A stretch of DNA of 64,000 nucleotides, taken from assembly GCA_950106755.1 (NCBI GenBank), contig CATNNA010000005.1:868001-932000 (forward strand), read 5' to 3'. This stretch comes from Climacium dendroides. Taxonomy: Eukaryota > Streptophyta > Bryopsida > Hypnales > Climaciaceae. Below, one piece after another: positions 37,053 to 49,737 of this stretch; position 1 is the first letter of the stretch, and the number at the start of each line of letters is the position of its first letter. A model generated the notes under the pieces. It saw only the letters and a program-made list of their open reading frames with translations. It did not search any database and had not been told where the DNA came from. The translations under genes and the position numbers were made by a program.

Positions 37053-40000
37053 AGAATATTTGTTTTGAAATCCATTTCAAGTGAAGAAGACAGTGTACGA
37101 AAGCAATAGGCTACGTTGTCTTAAACTTAAGTTTTTCCATGAATCCTAATTATTTTGAACAATTGCAACTTGTGTGTTACGTTTCTGGACATGCTTGCAC
37201 GTCAAACCGATATAGTTTATTGGTTTGGGTTTTATTAAATACAGCATGATTTCTAGAGTATTTGGTTTGAAATCCATTTCAAATGTCAAAGACAGTGTAG
37301 GAAAGCAACAGGCTGGGTTGTCTTAAAATTAAGTTTTTCCATGAATCCTAATTATTTTGAACAATTGCAACTTGTGTGTTACGTTTCTGGACATGCTTGC
37401 ACGTTAACCCCATATAATTTATTGGTTTGGGTTTTATTAAATACAGCATGATTTCTAGAGTATTTGTTTTGAAATCCATTTCAAATGACGAAGACAGTGG
37501 AGGAAAGCAATAGGCTGGTTTGTCTTAAAATTAAGTTTTTCAATGAATTCTAATTATTTTGAACAATTGCAACTTGTGTGTTACGTTTTTGGACATGCTT
37601 GCACGTCAAACCGATATAGTTTATTGGTTTGGGTTTTATTAAATACAGCATGATTTCTAGAGTATTTGTTTTGAAATCCATTTCAAATGAAGAAGACAGT
37701 GTAGGAAAGCAATAGGCTGGGTTGTCTTAAAATTAAGTTTTTCCATGAATTCTAATTATTTTGATCAATTGCAATTTGTGTGTTACGTTTTTGGACATGC
37801 TTGCACGTCAAACCGATATAGTTTATTGGTTTGGGTTTTATTAAATACAGCATGATTTCTAGAGTATTTGTTTTGAAATCCATTTCAAATGTCATAGACA
37901 GTGTAGGAAAGCAATAGGCTGGTTTGTCTTAAAATTAAGTTTTTCCATGAATCCTAATTATTTTGAACAATTGCAACTTGTGTGTTACGTTTCTGGACAT
38001 GCTTGCACGTCAAACCGATATAGTTTATTGGTTTGGGTTTTATTAAATACAGCATGATTTCTAGAGTATTTGTTTTGAAATCCATTTCAAATGAAGAAGA
38101 CAGTGTAGGAAAGCAATAGGCTGGGTTGTCTTAAAATTAAGTTTTTCCATGAATTCTAATTATTTTGATCAATTGCAATTTGTGTGTTACGTTTTTGGAC
38201 ATGCTTGCACGTCAAACCGATATAGTTTATTGGTTTGGGTTTTATTAAATACAGCATGATTTCTAGAGTATTTGTTTTGAAATCCATTTCAAATGTCATA
38301 GACAGTGTAGGAAAGCAATAGGCTGGTTTGTCTTAAAATTAAGTTTTTCCATGAATCCTAATTATTTTGAACAATTGCAACTTGTGTGTTACGTTTCTGG
38401 ACATGCTTGCACGTCAAACCGATATAGTTTATTGGTTTGGGTTTTATTAAATACAGCATGATTTCTAGAGTATTTGTTTTGAAATCCATTTCAAATGAAG
38501 AAGACAGTGGACGAAAGCAATAGGCTGGTTTGTCTTAAAATTAAGTTTTTCCATGAATCCTAATTATTTTGAACAATTGCAACTTGTGTGTTACGTTTTT
38601 GGACATGCTTGCACGTCAAACTGATATAATTTATTGGTTTGGGTTTTATTAAATACAACATGATTTCTAGAGTATTTGTTTTGATATCCATTTCAAATGT
38701 CAAAGACTGTGTAGGAAAGCAATAGGCTGGTTTGTCTTAAAATTAAGTTTTTCCATGAATTCTAATTATTTTGAACAATTGCAACTTGTGTGTTACGTTT
38801 CTGGACATACTTGCACGTCAAACCGATATAGTTTATTGGTTTGGGTTTTATTAAATACAGCATGATTTCTAGAATATTTGTTTTGAAATCCATTTCAAGT
38901 GAAGAAGACAGTGTACGAAAGCAATAGGCTACGTTGTCTTAAACTTAAGTTTTTCCATGAATCCTAATTATTTTGAACAATTGCAACTTGTGTGTTACGT
39001 TTCTGGACATGCTTGCACGTCAAACCGATATAGTTTATTGGTTTGGGTTTTACTAAATACAGCATGATTTCTAGAGTATTTGTTTTGAAATCCATTTCAA
39101 ATGAAGAAGACAGTGTAGGAAAGCAATAGGTTGGTTTGTCTTAAAATTAAGTTTTTCCATGAATCCTAATTATTTTGAACAATTGCAACTTGTGTGTTAC
39201 GTTTCTGGACATGCTTGCACGTCAAACCGATATAGTTTATTGGTTTGGGTTTTACTAAATACAGCATGATTTCTAGAGTATTTGTTTTGAAATCCATTTC
39301 AAATGAAGAAGACAGTGGACGAAAGCAATAGGCTGGTTTGTCTTAAAATTAAGTTTTTCCATGAATCCTAATTATTTTGAACAATTGCAACTTGTGTGTT
39401 ACGTTTTTGGACATGCTTGCACGTCAAACTGATATAATTTATTGGTTTGGGTTTTATTAAATACAACATGATTTCTAGAGTATTTGTTTTGATATCCATT
39501 TCAAATGTCAAAGACTGTGTAGGAAAGCAATAGGCTGGTTTGTCTTAAAATTAAGTTTTTCCATGAATTCTAATTATTTTGAACAATTGCAATTTGTGTG
39601 TTATGTTTTTGGACATGCTTGCACGTCAAACCGATATAATTTATTGGTTTGGGTTTTATTAAATACAGCATGATTTCTAGAGTATTTGTTTTGAAATCCA
39701 TTTCAAATGAAGAAGACAGTGTAGGAAAGCAATAGGTTGGTTTGTCTTAAAATTAAGTTTTTCCATGAATCCTAATTATTTTGATCAATTGCAATTTGTG
39801 TGTTATGTTTTTGGACATGCTTGCACGTCAAACCGATATAATTTATTGGTTTGGGTTTTATTAAATACAGCATGATTTCTAGAGTATTTGTTTTGAAATC
39901 CATTTCAAATGTCATAGACAGTGTAGGAAAGCAATAGGCTGGTTTGTCTTAAAATTAAGTTTTTCCATGAATCCTAATTATTTTGAACAATTGCAACTTG

Positions 40001-40688
40001 TGTGTTACGTTTCTGGACATGCTTGCACGTCAAACCGATATAGTTTATTGGTTTGGGTTTTATTAAATACAGCATGATTTCTAGAGTATTTGTTTTGAAA
40101 TCCATTTCAAATGTCATAGACAGTGTAGGAAAGCAATAGGCTGGTTTGTCTTAAAATTAAGTTTTTCCATGAATCCTAATTATTTTGAACAATTGCAACT
40201 TGTGTGTTACGTTTCTGGACATGCTTGCACGTCAAACCGATATAGTTTATTGGTTTGGGTTTTATTAAATACAGCATGATTTCTAGAGTATTTGTTTTGA
40301 AATCCATTTCAAATGAAGAAGACAGTGGACGAAAGCAATAGGCTGGTTTGTCTTAAAATTAAGTTTTTCCATGAATCCTAATTATTTTGAACAATTGCAA
40401 CTTGTGTGTTACGTTTTTGGACATGCTTGCACGTCAAACTGATATAATTTATTGGTTTGGGTTTTATTAAATACAACATGATTTCTAGAGTATTTGTTTT
40501 GATATCCATTTCAAATGTCAAAGACTGTGTAGGAAAGCAATAGGCTGGTTTGTCTTAAAATTAAGTTTTTCCATGAATTCTAATTATTTTGAACAATTGC
40601 AACTTGTGTGTTACGTTTCTGGACATGCTTGCACGTCAAACCGATATAGTTTATTGGTTTGGGTTTTATTAAATACAGCATGATTTCT
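37053..40688. repeat. 16-mer HOR family, copy II (18 monomers, 3,636 bp)
   Basis: This copy is copy I plus 404 bp. The dimer 'gaagaagacagtgtagg' / 'gtcatagacagtgtagg' at about 37685-38088 is immediately repeated at about 38089-38492, while copies I and III carry the dimer once. The internal marker is at 38871 (9 + 9 monomers). The right half again carries paired 'ggttttactaaat' (near 39048 and 39250). Confidence 0.88.
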
Positions 40689-43040
40689 AGAATATTTGTT
40701 TTGAAATCCATTTCAAGTGAAGAAGACAGTGTACGAAAGCAATAGGCTACGTTGTCTTAAACTTAAGTTTTTCCATGAATCCTAATTATTTTGAACAATT
40801 GCAACTTGTGTGTTACGTTTCTGGACATGCTTGCACGTCAAACCGATATAGTTTATTGGTTTGGGTTTTATTAAATACAGCATGATTTCTAGAGTATTTG
40901 GTTTGAAATCCATTTCAAATGTCAAAGACAGTGTAGGAAAGCAACAGGCTGGGTTGTCTTAAAATTAAGTTTTTCCATGAATCCTAATTATTTTGAACAA
41001 TTGCAACTTGTGTGTTACGTTTCTGGACATGCTTGCACGTTAACCCCATATAATTTATTGGTTTGGGTTTTATTAAATACAGCATGATTTCTAGAGTATT
41101 TGTTTTGAAATCCATTTCAAATGACGAAGACAGTGGAGGAAAGCAATAGGCTGGTTTGTCTTAAAATTAAGTTTTTCAATGAATTCTAATTATTTTGAAC
41201 AATTGCAACTTGTGTGTTACGTTTTTGGACATGCTTGCACGTCAAACCGATATAGTTTATTGGTTTGGGTTTTATTAAATACAGCATGATTTCTAGAGTA
41301 TTTGTTTTGAAATCCATTTCAAATGAAGAAGACAGTGTAGGAAAGCAATAGGCTGGGTTGTCTTAAAATTAAGTTTTTCCATGAATTCTAATTATTTTGA
41401 TCAATTGCAATTTGTGTGTTACGTTTTTGGACATGCTTGCACGTCAAACCGATATAGTTTATTGGTTTGGGTTTTATTAAATACAGCATGATTTCTAGAG
41501 TATTTGTTTTGAAATCCATTTCAAATGTCATAGACAGTGTAGGAAAGCAATAGGCTGGTTTGTCTTAAAATTAAGTTTTTCCATGAATCCTAATTATTTT
41601 GAACAATTGCAACTTGTGTGTTACGTTTCTGGACATGCTTGCACGTCAAACCGATATAGTTTATTGGTTTGGGTTTTATTAAATACAGCATGATTTCTAG
41701 AGTATTTGTTTTGAAATCCATTTCAAATGAAGAAGACAGTGGACGAAAGCAATAGGCTGGTTTGTCTTAAAATTAAGTTTTTCCATGAATCCTAATTATT
41801 TTGAACAATTGCAACTTGTGTGTTACGTTTTTGGACATGCTTGCACGTCAAACTGATATAATTTATTGGTTTGGGTTTTATTAAATACAACATGATTTCT
41901 AGAGTATTTGTTTTGATATCCATTTCAAATGTCAAAGACTGTGTAGGAAAGCAATAGGCTGGTTTGTCTTAAAATTAAGTTTTTCCATGAATTCTAATTA
42001 TTTTGAACAATTGCAACTTGTGTGTTACGTTTCTGGACATACTTGCACGTCAAACCGATATAGTTTATTGGTTTGGGTTTTATTAAATACAGCATGATTT
42101 CTAGAATATTTGTTTTGAAATCCATTTCAAGTGAAGAAGACAGTGTACGAAAGCAATAGGCTACGTTGTCTTAAACTTAAGTTTTTCCATGAATCCTAAT
42201 TATTTTGAACAATTGCAACTTGTGTGTTACGTTTCTGGACATGCTTGCACGTCAAACCGATATAGTTTATTGGTTTGGGTTTTACTAAATACAGCATGAT
42301 TTCTAGAGTATTTGTTTTGAAATCCATTTCAAATGAAGAAGACAGTGTAGGAAAGCAATAGGTTGGTTTGTCTTAAAATTAAGTTTTTCCATGAATCCTA
42401 ATTATTTTGAACAATTGCAACTTGTGTGTTACGTTTCTGGACATGCTTGCACGTCAAACCGATATAGTTTATTGGTTTGGGTTTTACTAAATACAGCATG
42501 ATTTCTAGAGTATTTGTTTTGAAATCCATTTCAAATGAAGAAGACAGTGGACGAAAGCAATAGGCTGGTTTGTCTTAAAATTAAGTTTTTCCATGAATCC
42601 TAATTATTTTGAACAATTGCAACTTGTGTGTTACGTTTTTGGACATGCTTGCACGTCAAACTGATATAATTTATTGGTTTGGGTTTTATTAAATACAACA
42701 TGATTTCTAGAGTATTTGTTTTGATATCCATTTCAAATGTCAAAGACTGTGTAGGAAAGCAATAGGCTGGTTTGTCTTAAAATTAAGTTTTTCCATGAAT
42801 TCTAATTATTTTGAACAATTGCAACTTGTGTGTTACGTTTCTGGACATACTTGCACGTCAAACCGATATAGTTTATTGGTTTGGGTTTTATTAAATACAG
42901 CATGATTTCTAGAATATTTGTTTTGAAATCCATTTCAAGTGAAGAAGACAGTGTACGAAAGCAATAGGCTACGTTGTCTTAAACTTAAGTTTTTCCATGA
43001 ATCCTAATTATTTTGAACAATTGCAACTTGTGTGTTACGT
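40689..43040. repeat. 16-mer HOR family, copy III (truncated, about 11-12 monomers)
   Basis: Markers fall at 40689, 42103 and 42911. The first interval (1,414 bp) equals that of copy I. The second is only 808 bp where copies I and II have 1,818, so five monomers (1,010 bp) are missing between the 'ttttgatatcc' monomer and the next marker. Past about 43040 the sequence turns to 'gtcaacccaatat' monomers and leaves the family. One further marker monomer occurs at 43719. Confidence 0.85.
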
Positions 43041-46000
43041 TTTTGGACATGCTTGCACGTCAACCCAATATAATTTATTGGTTTGGGTTTTATTAAATAC
43101 AACATGATTTCTAGAGTATTTGTTTTGAAATCCATTTCAAATGACGACGACAGTGGACGAAAGCAATAGGCTGGTTTGTCTTAAAATTAAGTTTTTCCAT
43201 GAATTCTAATTATTTTGAACAATTGCAACTTGTGTGTTACGTTTCTGGACATGCTTGCACGTCAAACCGATATAGTTTATTGGTTTGGGTTTTATTAAAT
43301 ACAGCATGATTTCTAGAGTATTTCTTTTGAAATCCATTTCAAATGTCAAAGACAGTGTAGGAAAGCAATAATCTGGTTTGTCTTAAAATTAAGTTTTTCC
43401 ATGAATCCTAATTATTTTGAACAATTGCAACTTGTGTGTTACGTTTCTGGACATGCTTGCACGTCAACCCAATATAATTTATTGGTTTGGGTTTTATTAA
43501 ATACAGCATGATTTCTAGAGTATTTGTTTTGAAATCCATTTCAAATGTCAAAGACTGTGTAGGAAAGCAATAGGCTGGTTTGTCTTAAAATTAAGTTTTT
43601 CCATGAATCCTAATTATTTTGAACAATTGCAACTTGTGTGTTATGTTTCTGGACATGCTTGCACGTCAAACCGATATAGTTTATTGGTTTGGGTTTTATT
43701 AAATACAGCATGATTTCTAGAATATTTGTTTTGAAATCCATTTCAAGTGAAGAAGACAGTGTACGAAAGCAATAGGCTACGTTGTCTTAAACTTAAGTTT
43801 TTCCATGAATCCTAATTATTTTGAACAATTGCAACTTGTGTGTTATGTTTTTGGACATGCTTGCACGTCAAACCGATATAGTTTATTGGTTTGGGTTTTA
43901 TTAAATACAGCATGATTTCTAGAGTATTTGTTTTGAAATCCATTTCAAATGACGAAGACAGTGGACGAAAGCAATAGGCTGGTTTGTCTTAAAATTAAGT
44001 TTTTCCATGAATTCTAATTATTTTGAACAATTGCAACTTGTGTGTTACGTTTCTGGACATGCTTGCACGTCAAACCGATATAGTTTATTGGTTTGGGTTT
44101 TATTAAATACAGCATGATTTCTAGAGTATTTGTTTTGAAATCCATTTCAAATGAAGAAGACAGTGGACGAAAGCAATAGGCTGGTTTGTCTTAAAATTAA
44201 GTTTTTCCATGAATCCTAATTATTTTGAACAATTGCAACTTGTGTGTTACGTTTTTGGACATGCTTGCACGTCAACCCAATATAATTTATTGGTTTGGGT
44301 TTTATTAAATACAGCATGATTTCTAGAGTATTTGTTTTGAAATCCATTTCAAATGTCATAGAGAGTGTAGGAAAGCAATAGGCTGGTTTGTCTTAAAATT
44401 AAGTTTTTCCATGAATCCTAATTATTTTGAACAATTGCAACTTGTGTGTTACGTTTTTGGACATGCTTGCACGTCAACCCAATATAGTTTATTGGTTTGG
44501 GTTTTATTAAATACAACATGATTTCTAGAGTATTTGTTTTGAAATCCATTTCAAATGACGACGACAGTGGACGAAAGCAATAGGCTGGTTTGTCTTAAAA
44601 TTAAGTTTTTCCATGAATTCTAATTATTTTGATCAATTGCAATTTGTGTGTTACGTTTCTGGACATGCTTGCACGTCAAACCGATATAGTTTATTGGTTT
44701 GGGTTTTATTAAATACAGCATGATTTCTAGAGTATTTGTTTTGAAATACATTTCAAATGACGAAGACAGTGGACGAAAGCAATAGGCTGGTTTGTCTTAA
44801 AATTAAGTTTTTCCATGAATTCTAATTATTTTGAACAATTGCAACTTGTGTGTTACGTTTCTGGACATGCTTGCACGTCAAACCGATATAGTTTATTAGT
44901 TTGGGTTTTATTAAATACAGCATGATTTCTAGAGTATTTGTTTTGAAATCCATTTCAAATGTAGAAGACAGTGGACGAAAGCAATAGGCTGCGTTTGTCT
45001 TAAAATTAAGTTTTTCCATGAATCCTAATTATTTTGAACAATTGCAACTTGTGTGTTACGTTTTTGGACATGCTTGCACGTCAACCCAATATAATTTATT
45101 GGTTTGGGTTTTATTAAATACAGCATGATTTCTAGAGTATTTGTTTTGAAATCCATTTCAAATGAAGAAGACAGTGGACGAAAGCAATAGGCTGGTTTGT
45201 CTTAAAATTAAGTTTTTCCATGAATCCTAATTATTTTGAACAATTGCAACTTGTGTGTTACGTTTTTGGACATGCTTGCACGTCAACGCAATATAATTTA
45301 TTGGTTTGGGTTTTATTAAATACAACATGATTTCTAGAGTATTTGTTTTGAAATCCATTTCAAATGACGACGACAGTGGACGAAAGCAATAGGCTGGGTT
45401 GTCTTAAAATTAAGTTTTTCCATGAATTCTAATTATTTTGATCAATTGCAATTTGTGTGTTACGTTTCTGGACATGCTTGCACGTCAAACCGATATAGTT
45501 TATTGGTTTGGGTTTTATTAAATACAGCATGATTTCTAGAGTATTTGTTTTGAAATCCATTTCAAATGTCATAGAGAGTGTAGGAAAGCAATAGGCTGGG
45601 TTGTCTTAAAATTAAGTTTTTCCATGAATTCTAATTATTTTGAACAATTGCAACTTGTGTGTTATGTTTTTGGACATGCTTGCACGTCAAACCGATATAG
45701 TTTATTGGTTTGGGTTTTATTAAATACAGCATGATTTCTAGAGTATTTGTTTTGAAATCCATTTCAAATGTCATAGAGAGTGTAGGAAAGCAATAGGCTG
45801 GGTTGTCTTAAAATTAAGTTTTTCCATGAATTCTAATTATTTTGAACAATTGCAACTTGTGTGTTATGTTTTTGGACATGCTTGCACGTCAACCCAATAT
45901 AATTTATTGGTTTGGGTTTTATTAAATACAGCATGATTTCTAGAGTATTTGTTTTGAAATCCATTTCAAATGTCATAGAGAGTGTAGGAAAGCAATAGGC

Positions 46001-46911
46001 TGGGTTGTCTTAAAATTAAGTTTTTCCATGAATTCTAATTATTTTGATCAATTGCAACTTGTGTGTTATGTTTTTGGACATGCTTGCACGTCAAACCGAT
46101 ATAATTTATTGGTTTGGTTCTATTAAATACAGCATGATTTCTAGAGTATTTGTTTTGAAATCCATTTCAAATGTCATAGACAGTGTAGGAAAGCAATAGG
46201 CTGGTTTGTCTTAAAATTAAGTTTTTCCATGAATCCTAATTATTTTGAACAATTGCAACTTGTGTGTTATGTTTTTGGACATGCTTGCACGTCAAACCGA
46301 TATAATTTATTGGTTTGGGTTTTATTAAATACAGCATGATTTCTAGAGTATTTCTTTTGAAATCCATTTCAAATGTCATAGACAGTGTAGGAAAGCAATA
46401 GGCTGGTTTGTCTTAAAATTAAGTTTTTCCATGAATCCTAATTATTTTGAACAATTGCAACTTGTGTGTTATGTTTTTGGACATGCTTGCACGTCAAACC
46501 GATATAATTTATTGGTTTGGGTTTTATTAAATACAGCATGATTTCTAGAGTATTTGTTTTGAAATCCATTTCAAATGTCAAAGACAGTGTAGGAAAGCAA
46601 TAATCTGGTTTGTCTTAAAATTAAGTTTTTCCATGAATCCTAATTATTTTGAACAATTGCAACTTGTGTGTTACGTTTCTGGACATGCTTGCACGTCAAA
46701 CCGATATAGTTTGTTGGTTTGGGTTTTATTAAATACAGCATGATTTCTAGAGTATTTGTTTTGAAATCCATTTCAAATGTCATAGACAGTGTAGGAAAGC
46801 AATAGGCTGGTTTGTCTTAAAATTAAGTTTTTCCATGAATCCTAATTATTTTGAACAATTGCAACTTGTGTGTTATGTTTTTGGACATGCTTGCACGTCA
46901 AACCGATATAA
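43041..46911. repeat. Mixed second-class monomers, no clear HOR
   Basis: This zone mixes 'gtcaacccaatat', 'gacgacgacagtggacg', 'gtcatagagag' and 'gcaataatctgg' (near 43365 and 46597) monomers without a long repeat order. It contains the only 203-bp monomer (extra base in 'gctgcgtttgtct', about 44989-45001). It also contains the first 201-bp monomer of the 'ggtttggttctatt' type (46117). A monomer near 44750 has 'gaaatacatttc', a change later copied into the 7-mer HOR. Confidence 0.8.
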
Positions 46912-48324
46912 TTTATTGGTTTGGGTTTTATTAAATACAGCATGATTTCTAGAGTATTTGTTTTGAAATCCATTTCAAATGTCATAGAGAGTGTAGGAAA
47001 GCAATAGGCTGGGTTGTCTTAAAATTAAGTTTTTCCATGAATTCTAATTATTTTGATCAATTGCAATTTGTGTGTTATGTTTTTGGACATGCTTGCACGT
47101 CAAACCGATATAATTTATTGGTTTGGGTTTTATTAAATACAGCATGATTTCTAGAGTATTTGTTTTGAAATCCATTTCAAATGTCATAGAGAGTGTAGGA
47201 AAGCAATAGGCTGGGTTGTCTTAAAATTAAGTTTTTCCATGAATTCTAATTATTTTGATCAATTGCAATTTGTGTGTTATGTTTTTGGACATGCTTGCAC
47301 GTCAAACCGATATAATTTATTGGTTTGGGTTTTATTAAATACAGCATGATTTCTAGAGTATTTGTTTTGAAATCCATTTCAAATGACGAAGACAGTGGAC
47401 GAAAGCAATAGGCTGGTTTGTCTTAAAATTAAGTTTTTCCATGAATCCTAATTATTTTGAACAATTGCAATTTGTGTGTTATGTTTTTGGACATGCTTGC
47501 ACGTCAAACCGATATAGTTTATTGGTTTGGGTTTTATTAAATACAGCATGATTTCTAGAGTATTTGTTTTGAAATACATTTCAAATGACGAAGACAGTGG
47601 ACGAAAGCAATAGGCTGGGTTGTCTTAAAATTAAGTTTTTCCATGAATTCTAATTATTTTGATCAATTGCAATTTGTGTGTTACGTTTCTGGACATGCTT
47701 GCATGTCAAACCGATATAGTTTATTGGTTTGGGTTTTATTAAATACAGCATGATTTCTAGAGTATTTGTTTTGAAATCCATTTCAAATGTCATAGAGAGT
47801 GTAGGAAAGCAATAGGCTGGGTTGTCTTAAAATTAAGTTTTTCCATGAATTCTAATTATTTTGAACAATTGCAACTTGTGTGTTATGTTTTTGGACATGC
47901 TTGCACGTCAACCCAATATAATTTATTGGTTTGGGTTTTATTAAATACAGCATGATTTCTAGAGTATTTGTTTTGAAATCCATTTCAAATGAAGAAGACA
48001 GTGGACGAAAGCAATAGGCTGGTTTGTCTTAAAATTAAGTTTTTCCATGAATCCTAATTATTTTGAACAATTGCAACTTGTGTGTTACGTTTTTGGACAT
48101 GCTTGCACGTCAACCCAATATAATTTATTGGTTTGGGTTTTATTAAATACAACATGATTTCTAGAGTATTTGTTTTGAAATCCATTTCAAATGACGACGA
48201 CAGTGGACGAAAGCAATAGGCTGGGTGTCTTAAAATTAAGTTTTTCCATGAATTCTAATTATTTTGATCAATTGCAATTTGTGTGTTACGTTTCTGGACA
48301 TGCTTGCATGTCAAACCGATATAG
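46912..48324. repeat. 7-mer HOR, copy 1 (1,413 bp)
   Basis: Seven monomers in order: 'gtcatagagag' twice, 'gacgaagacagtggacg', the 'gaaatacatttc' monomer, 'gtcatagagag' after 'gcttgcatgtc', 'gaagaagacagtggacg', and 'gacgacg' with the one-base deletion 'ctgggtgtct' (48221). The deletion makes the unit 7 x 202 - 1. The left limit is set by the a/g mismatch at 46911/48324. Confidence 0.92.
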
Positions 48325-49737
48325 TTTATTGGTTTGGGTTTTATTAAATACAGCATGATTTCTAGAGTATTTGTTTTGAAATCCATTTCAAATGTCATAG
48401 AGAGTGTAGGAAAGCAATAGGCTGGGTTGTCTTAAAATTAAGTTTTTCCATGAATTCTAATTATTTTGATCAATTGCAATTTGTGTGTTATGTTTTTGGA
48501 CATGCTTGCACGTCAAACCGATATAATTTATTGGTTTGGGTTTTATTAAATACAGCATGATTTCTAGAGTATTTGTTTTGAAATCCATTTCAAATGTCAT
48601 AGAGAGTGTAGGAAAGCAATAGGCTGGGTTGTCTTAAAATTAAGTTTTTCCATGAATTCTAATTATTTTGATCAATTGCAATTTGTGTGTTATGTTTTTG
48701 GACATGCTTGCACGTCAAACCGATATAATTTATTGGTTTGGGTTTTATTAAATACAGCATGATTTCTAGAGTATTTGTTTTGAAATCCATTTCAAATGAC
48801 GAAGACAGTGGACGAAAGCAATAGGCTGGTTTGTCTTAAAATTAAGTTTTTCCATGAATCCTAATTATTTTGAACAATTGCAATTTGTGTGTTATGTTTT
48901 TGGACATGCTTGCACGTCAAACCGATATAGTTTATTGGTTTGGGTTTTATTAAATACAGCATGATTTCTAGAGTATTTGTTTTGAAATACATTTCAAATG
49001 ACGAAGACAGTGGACGAAAGCAATAGGCTGGGTTGTCTTAAAATTAAGTTTTTCCATGAATTCTAATTATTTTGATCAATTGCAATTTGTGTGTTACGTT
49101 TCTGGACATGCTTGCATGTCAAACCGATATAGTTTATTGGTTTGGGTTTTATTAAATACAGCATGATTTCTAGAGTATTTGTTTTGAAATCCATTTCAAA
49201 TGTCATAGAGAGTGTAGGAAAGCAATAGGCTGGGTTGTCTTAAAATTAAGTTTTTCCATGAATTCTAATTATTTTGAACAATTGCAACTTGTGTGTTATG
49301 TTTTTGGACATGCTTGCACGTCAACCCAATATAATTTATTGGTTTGGGTTTTATTAAATACAGCATGATTTCTAGAGTATTTGTTTTGAAATCCATTTCA
49401 AATGAAGAAGACAGTGGACGAAAGCAATAGGCTGGTTTGTCTTAAAATTAAGTTTTTCCATGAATCCTAATTATTTTGAACAATTGCAACTTGTGTGTTA
49501 CGTTTTTGGACATGCTTGCACGTCAACCCAATATAATTTATTGGTTTGGGTTTTATTAAATACAACATGATTTCTAGAGTATTTGTTTTGAAATCCATTT
49601 CAAATGACGACGACAGTGGACGAAAGCAATAGGCTGGGTGTCTTAAAATTAAGTTTTTCCATGAATTCTAATTATTTTGATCAATTGCAATTTGTGTGTT
49701 ACGTTTCTGGACATGCTTGCATGTCAAACCGATATAG
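48325..49737. repeat. 7-mer HOR, copy 2 (1,413 bp)
   Basis: This is a direct tandem copy of 46912-48324. The private 'gcatgtc' variants (47701 and 48306 against 49114 and 49719) and the one-base deletion (48221 against 49634) all recur at exactly 1,413 bp. Similarity continues a little past 49737 and is lost near 49900, where 'tgatcaattgcaattt' is replaced by 'gaacaattgcaactt'. Confidence 0.92.
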
